A stretch of DNA of 64,000 bases, taken from contig CM055098.1 in assembly GCA_029204225.1 (NCBI GenBank), positions 16,729,775 through 16,793,774 of the forward strand, given 5' to 3'. The position numbers and the translations under genes were made by a program. A model generated the notes under the pieces. It searched no databases and had not been told where the DNA came from. It saw nothing but the letters and a program-made list of their open reading frames with translations. Shown here one piece after another: positions 34,480 through 44,890 of the stretch. This stretch comes from Diphasiastrum complanatum (lineage: Eukaryota; Streptophyta; Lycopodiopsida; Lycopodiales; Lycopodiaceae). Position 1 is the first letter of the stretch. Each line of letters opens with the position of its first letter.

Positions 34480-35838
34480 CTAACTTGGACTCATCACAAA
34501 AGAATGTAGAAGAACCACCTCCTTCATGCATGCACTTAGCAACATCTTTTTCCATACAATCATTAGCAACAACCTTTTCCAAGGAAGAACCTTCACCACC
34601 TCCATTGATGAAGTTAGTTCTTTCCTTACCTTTTGCATGCTTGCACTTGCCATGAAGAACCATTGAAGAACCATCATTATCTCATAGCTAGCCAAGTTAG
34701 CACAAAAATAAACATCTCCAAGAAGCACATTAGATCTTGATGTAGATCTAACATAAGGAAGCTTTTTAGACTTTGCATAAGATCCACCAATTTTATTGAT
34801 GCTAAAAGGAAACTTTGGAAAGTTGAGACCAATCTCCTTTTCCATTCCATCATTTTTGTTAGCCATAACAAAAGCATCAATCTTGAAAAGTCTACCTTGT
34901 CTATTTCCCCCAGCAACCAAGATTTCTTCCTTTGTAATGAAACAAGCATCACCACCAAAGTTTACGATGTATCCTTTTTCTATCATTTGACCAACACTTA
35001 ACAAATTCTTTGAAAGTGAAGGAATGTAAAGAACACCATCAAGTCTTGCTTTCCTATTAGTAGAAAGACAAATTATAGGAATTGAACCAATACCTTCAAT
35101 CACACACTCACCACCATTGGCCATGTGAATTGCTTTCTTGGCTCCATCATAAGTGACCAAAGAAGTAAAGAACTCCTTGTGAGTAGTCATGTGTGAACGA
35201 GCTCCACTATCAATCCACCATGAATCTTTGTCACCTTCACTTGATATTAGACTTGAAGAACACATCAAAAGAGAATCAAAACCACCTAGATCTTCATCAT
35301 TAGTAGTAAAGTTGATTTGCTTACTACCTTCATCTCTTTGCTTCTTCAAACATTCATTTGCAGAATGCCCATTGATTTCACAATAAAAGCATTTTAGCTT
35401 AGACTTATCTTTCTTTTTGCCGAAATAGGAAGTCTCACCTTGATCTTGTCCATTTGACCACTTGCCTTTGCCTTTGCCCTTGAACTTGGCTTTGATGAAC
35501 ATAGCCTCCTCTTCATAATGAGATGTCGATGTAGATCCACCTCCTCTTGATTGAAGCCTATACTCCTCATTCACCAAGATCTCTTGCAAATCGACAATAC
35601 TTGGCAAAGTTTTTTGAATAGCAAAACTTTGAACAAGACTAGCATGATCATCCAACAAGCCATTAAGTATAACTTGAACAAGTTCTACCTCCTTAATGCT
35701 TTCATCAATACATGCTAACTCATCATTGAATGATTTAACCCTCAAAACAAAAGCATGAGTACTCTCTTCCTTCTTTTGAAAACTTTGAAAGATTTGCCTC
35801 CTAAGAGTAAGCACTCTTGATGTAGACTTGGACTCATA
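34480..35838 (-). pseudogene. gag: copia gag C-terminus, zinc knuckle and protease
   Basis: A long open frame reads, in order, STSRVLTLRRQIFQSF, ELVQVILNGLLDDHASLV and the knuckle CFYCEINGHSANEC near residue 170. The protease motif SWWIDSGARSHMT is near residue 225, and GAG-pre-integrase sequence ends in SLSKNLLSVGQMIEKGY and GRLFKIDAF. Then comes a short integrase-linker-like piece (KKLPYVRSTSRSN) followed by unrelated sequence, so integrase is lost. The N-terminal half of gag lies beyond an insertion, at 37.6-37.9 kb. It is closely parallel in layout to the plus-strand element at 44.2 kb. Confidence 0.8.
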
Positions 35839-35840
35839 AT

Positions 35841-36514
35841 TGTGAAAAATGCAAAAATAAGCTTGGTAGAGGCCAAAAATCATGTATATAGGATGATTTC
35901 ACATGTGTGGAGCCTGTTTCCACGTGTAAAAATAGTGTACTTGTCATGTACCATAATCATATAGGCTGTACATATGATTTAATTCAAGTTCTAGTGGCTA
36001 AAAAGGCCAAAAACTAGTTTTCTAGACATATGACACATGGCATCAATCTATTGATTGCATGAGCCACATCCTTTGGTTAGGTGTCATATCACATGTGTAG
36101 AGGACAGCTCACATGTGTGGAATAAGCTGAAGTAAGCGAATTTTGACTTCTAGAAGATTTTCAAGTAGATCTCCATATAGAAGGAAAATGGACCAAAAGT
36201 GCTCAAAATAGAAGGTTTTGTCCAAGTGTCAGTTTGCATGATGAATCATCATATGACAAAGCACCTTCACACATGTGGGGTTAGAGGGATGATCAGTACC
36301 ACGAGCTCTCACTTATTGTATATATAGAGCCACATTTGGCCATAATCATTGTGAGACACCAATCTTGGGTTTGGAAGCAATTTTGAGTGATTCTCTCCAT
36401 TTGTCTACATTTGTTTTGATTGTTTTGAGGTGCTATCAATGTGTACTTGATTTTCAGGTTGGAGTCAGGATCAGATTAGGATCCACTCTTGGTCCTTTTT
36501 GTAATTTTTGCACA
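35841..36514 (+). repeat. LTR of the insert
   Basis: Starts TGTGAAAAATGC and ends TTTTTGCACA, followed at once by the primer-binding site; length 674 bp. It carries CACATGTG at 35900, 36090, 36110 and 36270, CACGTG at 35921, and a TATATATAG box at 36318-36327. Confidence 0.65.
36318..36327 (+). promoter_or_regulatory. TATA box of the LTR promoter
   Basis: A TATATATAGAG stretch lies about 190 bp before the LTR end, downstream of the CACATGTG cluster, where a U3 promoter is expected. Confidence 0.5.
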
Positions 36515-36527
36515 TGGTATCAGAGCC
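36515..36527 (+). promoter_or_regulatory. primer-binding site
   Basis: TGGTATCAGAGCC, exact complement of the initiator-Met tRNA 3' end as used by plant LTR elements. Confidence 0.8.
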
Positions 36528-37339
36528 TAGTACAAGAGGTTTTGTTGAAATTGATAGGGTTAATCCAAATCAAAGCCAAAATTAGCAGTTTTTTGGAAAC
36601 TAGTCAAATTTTGTGTAGCGAGTTGGATTTGATAGCTATCCTCAAAATTTTTGGTCTTGATCTTGTTGTGGGCTGTAGGAACCCTTTTCACACGTGTGAG
36701 TCCATATAGCTCTGGTTTTGACTGAGAAATTTTAAAAATTTGTAGAATTTGACTCACATACCCAATTTGAGTGATTTTTGGAGCAAAATCAAGCATTTTC
36801 TATAGAGAAATCTAATCGCTTGATTAGTTCTTGGATTAGGTCAGCAAAGAAATTAAATTTGAAGCTTGAATTAGGTGCATTAATCGATCATCTCTGATTT
36901 TTTGAGTGCATGTTGAAGTTGAGAGTGATTTTGCCAAAAATCATAGATTAAGGAGTGATATGAAAGGTGAGAGGATGAAATCCATTGTACCATCACTCGA
37001 GATTTGTTCAAGAGTGATAGGGTCAAGTTTAGAAGCATAAATTTGCTAGTAACATCCTTGGATCTATCCTCCAAATGAAACCTTTGAGGGTTTTAGTGAA
37101 TATAGAGCATCTATGCAAATCTTTTGTAGAATTTGACATAGATTGACTTAAATATGGAATGTCAAGAGACTCCTTGTGGGAGTTGGGAACTCAATGGATA
37201 CTTTAGAAGGGCGCCCTCCTACTAGGTCCCATTGCCCAAATTGTGCAAGTATACTTTGGTCCTAGACCAATAAAGTGATATGGTTCAAGGTTGAGGCCCA
37301 AGGTTTAGAAAAATAGTCATCCAATGACTTTCTAACACC

Positions 37340-37560
37340 TCTCTGGGTTCCATACCTCCATCCAAGGAATAGACACCTATCTGCCCTTAACTAAGGACAC
37401 TAGTATCTTAATCTAAGGCACCTACCCTTAATACTAAGGGTACCCCTTATCCAAGGGTCACGTGACTCCATACCTCCAACCAAGGTATAGTCACTTGCCT
37501 GCTCTTATCCAAGGACACATACCCTTAATCCTAAGGGTACCTTGGCATTTAGCCCCCAAC
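37340..37560. repeat. cluster of CCCTTA-TAAGGG palindromes and an internal duplication
   Basis: Short inverted repeats such as CCCTTAATACTAAGGG and CCCTTAATCCTAAGGG recur. The phrase CCATACCTCCA-CCAAGG-ATAG-CAC occurs twice (about 37350 and 37470). Non-coding. Confidence 0.55.
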
Positions 37561-37614
37561 ACTAAATGGACTATTAGGGGTCTAAAGTACTGCTAGTTAC
37601 ATAGGTATGTAACA

Positions 37615-37888
37615 CATAAAGCTTCTTCAAAGCTTTCCAAGCATCCAACGATGATGTGCACTTATCAATCTTCTTGAGAAGTTCATTGGTAAGATTCATC
37701 TTAATCATGTGTAGAGCCCTTTTGGCCCTCTTATCATACCTCATTTGATCTTGTTGAGTTGATGGTCTCTCCTCCAACCCTACAACAATATCCAAAACAT
37801 CATTCATCTCAAGAAGTAATTCCTCTAGAATCTGCCATGGTAGCACAAGTTCTAAGCAGTAAGCACTTATGGACTTAAGGTCTATCAC
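37615..37888 (-). pseudogene. gag: copia gag N-terminal half
   Basis: Minus-strand translation reads LLEMNDVLDIVVGLEERPS, then MIKMNLTNELLKKIDKCTS and DAWKALKKLY. This pairs with the 34.5-35.8 kb frame across the 1.78-kb insert and parallels the 44.2-kb copia gag. The extreme N-terminus (LTSTNY-type) is degenerate. Confidence 0.7.
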
Positions 37889-38329
37889 TTAATGACTTTG
37901 ATATTGCCAAATCTATAGATCCTTATTTAACTTGTCCCCACAAAGACCCATAGTACTATTGCTAGTCCAAGCACCACTAAGATTGCTATCTACATTTAAA
38001 AATAGCACTAGATACCATTTTGAACTTGGACGTATTGTGAAAGATGTTACAATCACACACTGCTTCACAGATTATCATGTTTTATGGTCTCCTTTCTATC
38101 ATCCCTGCACTTGATGAGCAATTATTGTAATAAAAATAAGAGCATATGCCACAACGCCAATGATCCTTTCTTCTTTGAAAATAAACTGTCAATAATTCTA
38201 ACATCATAGGTTAGACTAACTACAATGTGACAGAGAGATCTATTAGCTATCATATTACGAGATCTATTCCAATGTCCTGTCTTTAGATCAAGAGTAAATT
38301 ATGAGTTGTAATGCTTCGTATGCATTATA
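37889..38329. other. no gene recognised
   Basis: AT-rich sequence between the copia gag start and the transposase-like pseudogene. No LTR edge or inverted repeat could be placed. Confidence 0.35.
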
Positions 38330-39453
38330 GTGACAAAAAGAGGTGAAAACAACAAGGACTTCCGGTGTTATATGGCCAAGGAGACTTACTGGTGGCAAAT
38401 GACTGAGATGGCGAAGGAAATTGTTGTACGCTTGTCCTTTGATGGTTCTCGACTTCCAGATGGAGATGAGGTATATTTTAGGACACAACGTCAACTGCAT
38501 TTCTTAAATGCTTTTCCAAACCTACAAAAAGACATGAGGAATTCAATCAAAGCTGAAAAGCAACCAGAAATTGTTTTGTCCACCAAGAGACTCGTGTACA
38601 GGTTCGCCATTAATGAATCAGATAGTCCAACAAAATGCCATAGAAAAGGAGTTGAATTTGATGACGATATTGCCCTCATAGAGACTAAAAAATCTATTGG
38701 ATTGGAAGGAAGTAGCGTCATTCCAATGATCATTTCCCAAACTCGATCCACACTACTTTCTCGACTAATTAAAAAGTCACCCACAATCATGACAGTGGAT
38801 GAAATACCTCGATTCTACGATGGTGATATCGTGTTTGATTTTCCTCCGACATTCAATAAATTTAGCTCGATGGCCGGCATGGTGCATAAATTCAATGGAC
38901 ACATGTGGACCAAACCAATAACAAGCAATGTGGCATTTGAAGGGGTGGTCCGAGTGAGTTATTGTGCAGGGGTGTTCCAATGTTTTGGTGTGTCTTGTCC
39001 ACACCAGATAAATAATGGCCAACACAATAGAACCTTCTTCAAAGGCTTGTTGAAGAAGAAATGCCCACTAGGTTATGTTGCAAATTCTGATGGAAATATT
39101 ATTTGTCACTTCTGCAAACGACACGCAACATGTGTTGACACTTGCTCGTGCATTGTGTACTATGTGATGCCAAGCAATGAGACACTAACTAGGTTGATGA
39201 TACACTCTGGAAAACACTTACATGATGTGCAGCCTGGGACATCAAAGAGGAGTATTGAAAACACTCGACTCTTGGTTGAAAGGCCGGTAAGGGCTGACAA
39301 GAATGCTGGACCCAGAAAAGTGCAAATGATGATTGCAAGGGATTTGATCTCATCAACTCTAACCAAGCCTGATCGCCTATTAGATGAGGTTGTTGGAGAT
39401 TTGGAGCTTGGAAACTTTTTGGATGAGTTGATTCCTCTTGTCCAAAATAGGAG

Positions 39454-39546
39454 GTCATCATTTATTTATAAATAAATATTTTTTTTGAGATTTCTTTTTT
39501 TGAACCCTTGAGATACTTCCAATTCATGTTGCATCTACCTATCCAG
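39454..39546 (+). other. intron 1 of the MULE-like pseudogene
   Basis: Donor GGAG|GTCATC, acceptor CTATCCAG|GTTACG, 93 bp, phase 2. It contains stops in the upstream frame, and splicing restores continuity. Confidence 0.55.
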
Positions 39547-39858
39547 GTTACGTCGGATGGTCTCCAAGGCAAAAACCACAGTGATGCCTTTGGGAGATGG
39601 TTTGGACAGTCTTCTACACCTAAAGAAGAATTCAATGTACGACTTCTTTCATGGTAGTAGATCTCCAGGACAAGGTTCTTTGGAGGAACGATGCTTCGTT
39701 TTAAAATTGTCAATGGAGGGACCTGCTTCAGGAGTGGATTTGGTAAATCGAATGTGACAAACAGACAATGGCGATCTAAAAAATGCTTGGGTCCAATTTG
39801 ATCACACCAGAAGAGTAGTTGGGTGGTCAACAATGGCATGTCATGTCTACGATCCAAG

Positions 39859-39935
39859 GTACTTTTATTTTCTTTTCGAACCATATGAGACAACTTTTCT
39901 CTTTTAATATAAACTTATTATTTTATCATGTTCAG
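39859..39935 (+). other. intron 2 of the MULE-like pseudogene
   Basis: Donor CCAAG|GTACTT, T-rich tract and acceptor TGTTCAG|TGTGCA, 77 bp, phase 2. Confidence 0.55.
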
Positions 39936-40413
39936 TGTGCAAGAGCTATTGAGCATAGCTACATGTGAGATGAAGGAAGAGGATACTGGGGCACAAATTC
40001 TATTTTGGGAGATGCTCAATGCAGTCATGGAGTGTTTTGGCCACAACAATGCCGACTTTTGTGGGTTCATGGCAAACAAGGACCAGGCAAATTGGAGGGC
40101 GGTTAGAACAGTGTACAATGGGGGTGCAGACAATATCATGAGTGGTCATGAGAGGTCATGTCTATTCCATTGGGAACAAAGCCTCGTGAGACACACCAAT
40201 GCATATGTTCCCAAGGAACAAATGGCTCAACACAAGATATTATGCGAAAATTGGAGGGCTACCGCAACCAGGGAAGAAGCATTGGAACATTGCAGGTTAA
40301 TTAGGCAGTGGTGGAGGACAGCAAAAGTGAAGGAGTCCGATATCCCAACTTTGGATAGCTGGTTGAGCTGGTGGAATGTTAGAATAGCTCATTGGGGCGA
40401 TTTCATGGTGGCA

Positions 40414-40516
40414 GTAAGTTTTTTCACACCCTAAAATAGCAAATATGATTTGCTTTTAACATTTTTAACTGTTTTTGTTATTAGATACTGAGATGTTTGT
40501 TTTTTGCATCCTTAAG
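40414..40516 (+). other. intron 3 of the MULE-like pseudogene
   Basis: Donor GTGGCA|GTAAGT, acceptor CATCCTTAAG|GTGTTG, about 103 bp, phase 0. Confidence 0.55.
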
Positions 40517-41885
40517 GTGTTGGATAGCAATGATGTTGTGAATACTCCGCGAACCAATTTATCTGAATCCAAACATGGTAGCTGGCTTGCTGGAGAGGGG
40601 CAAAAGAATAAGATTTTCTTGTATGATGCAGCTGTATCTGATATGGCAAACGCTCTTTTGCAAAGTGCAAAACAACATGCATATATTACGGGAAAACATT
40701 TGGGTGCTGGACCAAGCTTGAAGAATTTACTTGAAAGAAGCTCATCGAAGACTTCATTCAATCCAGCAACTGTATCACAGACAGTTCATACAGTTGTCAC
40801 AGGTACTCCAATGTACCACAATTGAACTAACTTGGAGGGTGAGAGAGAGACGATGTGACAGAAGAGGAGGCCTTCCTTGGTTGTGGACATAGATGACGAT
40901 AGCAGTCATAGACCTGAATTCATTCAAGTTACCAAGGAATGCAAGGAAAAAGGCCGCCCCAAAAAAATTATCTTTCAAGCAGATGGAAGTGCACCTAGAC
41001 AAGGGACAGAGGTACCTAATACCTCGGGTGCTCTCCCTCAAACAGGTGACTCTATTTTCCAGGACAAGCAAGAGGTGGTGGAACGCATAGTACATGACAC
41101 ATTTTGGGCAATTAGGAGAACTAACATTGGTAGTCGTGTGAAGTGCCTGGGATGGATCCCAAAGAGTGGAAAATGCAATCGTGCAATAACAAATTCATCG
41201 AAAGGCACTCCTGCCCCATGTTTTTTTTCTACAAGAAGCCATCCAAATGGGAAGTCCTAGCAAATGATGTGGTTTTGCAATAGTGATTGCACCCATACTT
41301 GGAACCTAGAGAAGAACATCAATCCAACACCAGCAAGACTACCAAGCATCTGGCCTATCGCTGAAAGAACAAAATTGGTGCAATCAGAGGTGGACATGTT
41401 GACTGCAGCATGTTTTCAATTGGAAGCGAAGGCTGCTAGTGTGAGTAATGTTGCCGATGTTTCTGGCCCCAAACAAGGGGTAGGCCACAACAAAGCAGAT
41501 CACTCCAATACTCGTGACAAGAAACGACCAAGGCATAGGACAAAAGTATCAAAAATGGCACAAGCACATATAGAAAAATGCTTCCGTGCTACCAGACAAA
41601 GTAGTATTGCAGTCACAACATGAGATTTTTGAAATCGAGACAGAGCCTTCTCTGAAAATGGGGATTCGTTATGATGTCCATATACATGCCAATCCATCTT
41701 GTACTTGTCCAGACTTCCAAAAACAAGTGGTTGGAAGAAAGCCATATACTGCCTACAAGCATATATATTTCATTTTTTTAAGGATTTTGGGATTCGATCA
41801 ACTAAGCAACATGTTTGTTCATCAAGTCAGTTTGAGTGAAGCCGAGGTCTTTCAAGCACTCACTCGCGGGAGAACTTGTCCATGA

Positions 41886-42505
41886 ATAAAGTAGTTATTG
41901 ATTTTAGATGGGGCGAATGGCAAAATGGAGTAGCCACATTACAATATGTGAGTAGGATTGAAATGGAAAAAACATCTGTCATTATGCATATGGATGTTTG
42001 GCAAATTTATTTTCATTAGAGGGCTTGCATAGTCCGTTCGTTAGTATGTCCATCGCCCCTATGGGGTTCTTTTATTATTTGAGTTGTCTAGTTAGTATGG
42101 AATTGTACTTTCTCTCTATTATGTAGTTGTTTTGTATTGCCAACAATCATTTCTTGTAAACGTTTGCAAAGGTGACGGCGGGTTGTTCACTTGGACCCAC
42201 CATGACTATTGTATTGGTAGTTTAACTTACATGTCATGCTGTTTATAGTGTTAATGGCTATTGTAACGGGTGACATTTTGAAATAATTGCAAGATGTTGT
42301 AAGCAACAACTGGACAACAAACTAAGCAACTCCAATGTACCAATATACCAGCTCAGAGATTGATCTACAACATGAGTCATTTGATATAATCATATAGTAC
42401 TATCCACAACATTAAGGTTAAATGGCTATGCCATATTGTGTGGAGACAGTGAAAAATAAGTCTTTACTTGTATATTCCTTTCAGTAAAAAGTAGTACTAG
42501 AAAAA
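41886..42505. other. 3' flank of the pseudogene, no gene recognised
   Basis: AT-rich, possible 3' untranslated sequence of the pseudogene. Terminal inverted repeats were not found. Confidence 0.35.
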
Positions 42506-42592
42506 GCTCACTTTGAACACAAAAAAGCTCGCCTTCAAAAGCTCGCCTTCAAAAGCTCGCCTAGAAAAGCTCGCCGCAAAAAGCTCACCAAA
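42506..42592. repeat. AAAAGCTCGCC minisatellite
   Basis: Six imperfect units of AAAAGCTCGCC(TTC) lie immediately before a gag fragment. The same word, in the opposite orientation relative to gag, abuts the gag break at 23670-23695. Confidence 0.75.
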
Positions 42593-43960
42593 AAATTACA
42601 CCCAAATCAAGCTATTTTCTATGGCCTTAACTGGAGAAGCACAAGATTGGTTTTATGACCAAGATGAAACAGAACGTGTAGATTGGAAAGTTGTTAAACA
42701 AGCCCTCATCACAAGATTTAAACCTAGAAAATTTATGGAGGATCTTCTCCTACTTTTAAGTAAAATTAAAATGGAAAAGAGAGAGGGAGTACGAGATTAT
42801 ATTGAACAGGTTAAGCACCTCAAATTTGAGTGTGATCCCGATTTAATTAATGACGATGCTATGATTATGTGGCTTCTAACAGGTCTACCTAAAAGGATTA
42901 GATGCAAGCTAAATCGCCATGTTGAGTATATTTCTTTACAACATGCTATGGACGATGTGATGCGAGAGGAGGATGAAGATTCTGATGATGAACCAAATAT
43001 TGGAATGTTGTCATATATTGCAGGGCAAACCACTACTACATCCACCACTATTTCATCCACAAATATTAAGCTACTGCGGAATTGATGATGAACGAGTTCG
43101 AGAAACTTGGTCAAATGCAACAGATGCAGCTGGATAAGATGTAGTCTCAATTCGATGAAAAGAAGAAAGATTTGGAAACAGGTGCATGCTAAGAGTAGCA
43201 ACACAACGAAAAAGTTTGCTAAGACTTTTTCTAGCCGAAAAAATGTCTAGTGTTCAATTTGTGCAGGAAATCACACCATGAATGAATGTCCAACATTGAA
43301 ACAACGAATGACAAATACTATTTGTCATCTATGCAATTCTACGGGACATGAAACAACTTTTTGCTCGTTTAATCTGTGAATTATCCAACAAAGATATGCT
43401 AAGCTTCAATATCGGAAACCTACTCTTTATAAGGAACCCGATCCTAAGAACCAGGCTCAAAACTTTTGCATGGGAATCTCATGCAACCATTGGTAATGAG
43501 CAACGGAAATACATAATGAACAAGAGATTGGACCTTTACAACAATATGCTATTTATGTTGTCGCGCAACAACAAGCAAGGAGACAATGGACCAGAGCACC
43601 ACCTGGATTGCTTTGCATGCAGAGATAACCACAGAGTTGCGAAATGTTCGCACAAAGGAAAGTTTGTTCCATTCTGTCGTGAATGAAGTTATGGACATTG
43701 TTACAAGGATTGTCCAGCAAGACCAAAACCACCACCGGTTCCATTGAATATGATTATGATAAAGCAAAGACCAGCAGCTCAGCCTACTGAACCAAGTGTA
43801 CCTTTGATGGTTGTTACCAAAGCTCAGAAGCAGAAAGAAGTTCCAATTGATCCAGTAATTGTTGAATATGTACCAACTACAGATATATCTACAACATCTG
43901 GGGTGTGTTTGAATCTCGTCGTAACATACCAACAATAAAAATGAGAGATTTTTACAATAA
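42593..43960 (+). pseudogene. gag: Ty3/gypsy gag, capsid C-terminus and zinc knuckles
   Basis: Resumes within the capsid at IKLFSMALTGEAQDWFYDQ. It continues through KMEKREGVRDYIEQVKHL and LLTGLPKRIRCKLN to an acidic MREEDEDSDDE. After a frame change, cysteine motifs follow: CSICAGNHTMNEC, CHLCNSTGHETTFC (CX2CX4HX4C), CFACRDNHRVAKC and SYGHCYKDC, between about 43255 and 43715. The N-terminal capsid is missing and replaced by the minisatellite. Frameshifts and stops break the rest, and no protease was identified. Confidence 0.75.
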
Positions 43961-44192
43961 AAATGAATGTCATTCCCACTGGAGAGCAGTAAAAGAGCTA
44001 ATACTGTCATTATTAGTGCAAAACCAGAATAACCAAGAATGAAGGAAGTGGAGTGAAAGGTGATTACAAACTGGTCATTGACAAATGCTTCAGCAATGCA
44101 ACTGCCAGGTGTTCACACTTGATAGAGACAAGGCTATAGGCAATCTTGTGAGCTTTAGGCCTTTCTTAGATCTTCAAAATTCATAAATCTTT
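43961..44192. other. junction sequence, no gene recognised
   Basis: A short non-coding stretch between the gypsy gag end and the copia gag start. No LTR or primer-binding site precedes the copia gag. Confidence 0.35.
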
Positions 44193-44890
44193 GTGATTTT
44201 AGAAGAGCATTCATTCTACAATGTCACCAATGGTGAGAGACTCACTTCCACAAATTATTCCATTTGGAAAGTTAGGATGGAATCACTCCTAGTGATCCAT
44301 GACCTCTTTGACATAGTTCTAGGAGTTGAGGAAGAGCCTCAAGCTGCCCAAGAACAAACCAAATACAAGAAGATAGTAAGATTAGCTCTACATTGCATAA
44401 AGTTGAATGTATGCAATGACCTCTTGAAGGAGGTGTCTTCTTGTGCCTCATCAAAAGAGGCTTAGGATTCATTAAAGAGCATCTATGAATCCAATAGCAC
44501 TTCAATAATCCTCATGCTAAGGAATCAAGTCTTTCAAAGCATGAAAGGAAGTGGAGAGAGTGGACAAGAGTATGTCCTTAGGATCAAATCTCTTAACAAG
44601 GAATTGAGTGCTATAGGAGAAAAGATCCAACATCAAGAGCTAGTACAAATCATATTGAATGGCCTAGGTGATGAGTTCACCAACTTGGTCGAATCATTTG
44701 CTATTCAAGACACTCTTCCATCCATTGAAAAGTTGCACAATGTTCTTGTGGCCTAGGAGAGTAGACTCCTACACCTCAAGGCAAGAATGGGAGGCATGTC
44801 ACTTAATGGAAGAGAGGAGAAGCAAATTTTACATCCAAAGGCAAGAAGAAAAAACATCCATTCAAGAAGAATCAAGGCAAGGAGGCCAAG
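44193..44890 (+). pseudogene. gag: copia gag
   Basis: Reads NGERLTSTNYSIWKVRMESL, then DIVLGVEEEPQAAQEQTKY, a stop at 44463-44465, then SIILMLRNQVFQSMKGSG, ELVQIILNGLGDEFTNLVE and TLPSIEKLHNVLVA with a second stop near 44754. This is the UBN2-type gag layout of the same clade as the 34.5-37.9 kb gag. The nucleocapsid knuckle follows in the next frame. No LTR lies upstream, so the 5' end is lost. Confidence 0.8.

Larger units (their letters stand above)
35840..37614 (+). mobile_element. LTR-bearing insert that splits a copia gag
   Basis: About 1.78 kb lies between two halves of one copia gag: DAWKALKKLY on the right, YESKSTSRVL on the left. CATAA occurs at both flanks (35835-35839 and 37615-37619), consistent with a 5-bp target duplication. 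The insert has one LTR at its left end and a primer-binding site, then non-coding sequence with short palindromes. No right-hand LTR was found, so it is a rearranged or partial element. Confidence 0.6.
38330..41885 (+). pseudogene. multi-exon transposase-like pseudogene, MULE-like with SWIM motif
   Basis: Four open segments join through three GT-AG introns with matching phase: exons 38330-39453, 39547-39858, 39936-40413 and 40517-41885. Exon 1 has a Cys/His-rich domain (CFGVSCPHQ, CHFCKRH, CSCIVYYVMP, IHSGKHLHDV) resembling WRKY/GCM-type DNA-binding domains of MULE proteins. Exons 2-3 hold a transposase-like core: QFDHTRRVVGWSTMACHVYD, GFMANKDQANWRAVR, ERSCLFHWEQSL, and a Trp-rich stretch to AHWGDFM. 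Exon 4 has TNLSESKHGSWLAGEG and ends in a SWIM-like CTCPDFQK...YKHIYFIF, where the third Cys appears to be Tyr. In-frame stops lie at 39755, 40823, about 40856 and about 41258, with a frameshift near 41600. Family assignment is from pattern memory and needs a profile search. Confidence 0.6.

Noticed and set aside
37340-37560. CRISPR-like array or rho-independent terminators in the palindrome cluster
   Set aside because: The repeats are short palindromes without regular spacers, in plant DNA; neither interpretation is sensible here.
40823-40876. A fourth intron removing the stops at 40823 and 40856 in the MULE-like pseudogene
   Set aside because: The available GT and AG pair (ACAG|GTACTC to GTGACAG|AAGAGG) puts the downstream exon in the wrong frame, so nonsense mutations are simpler.
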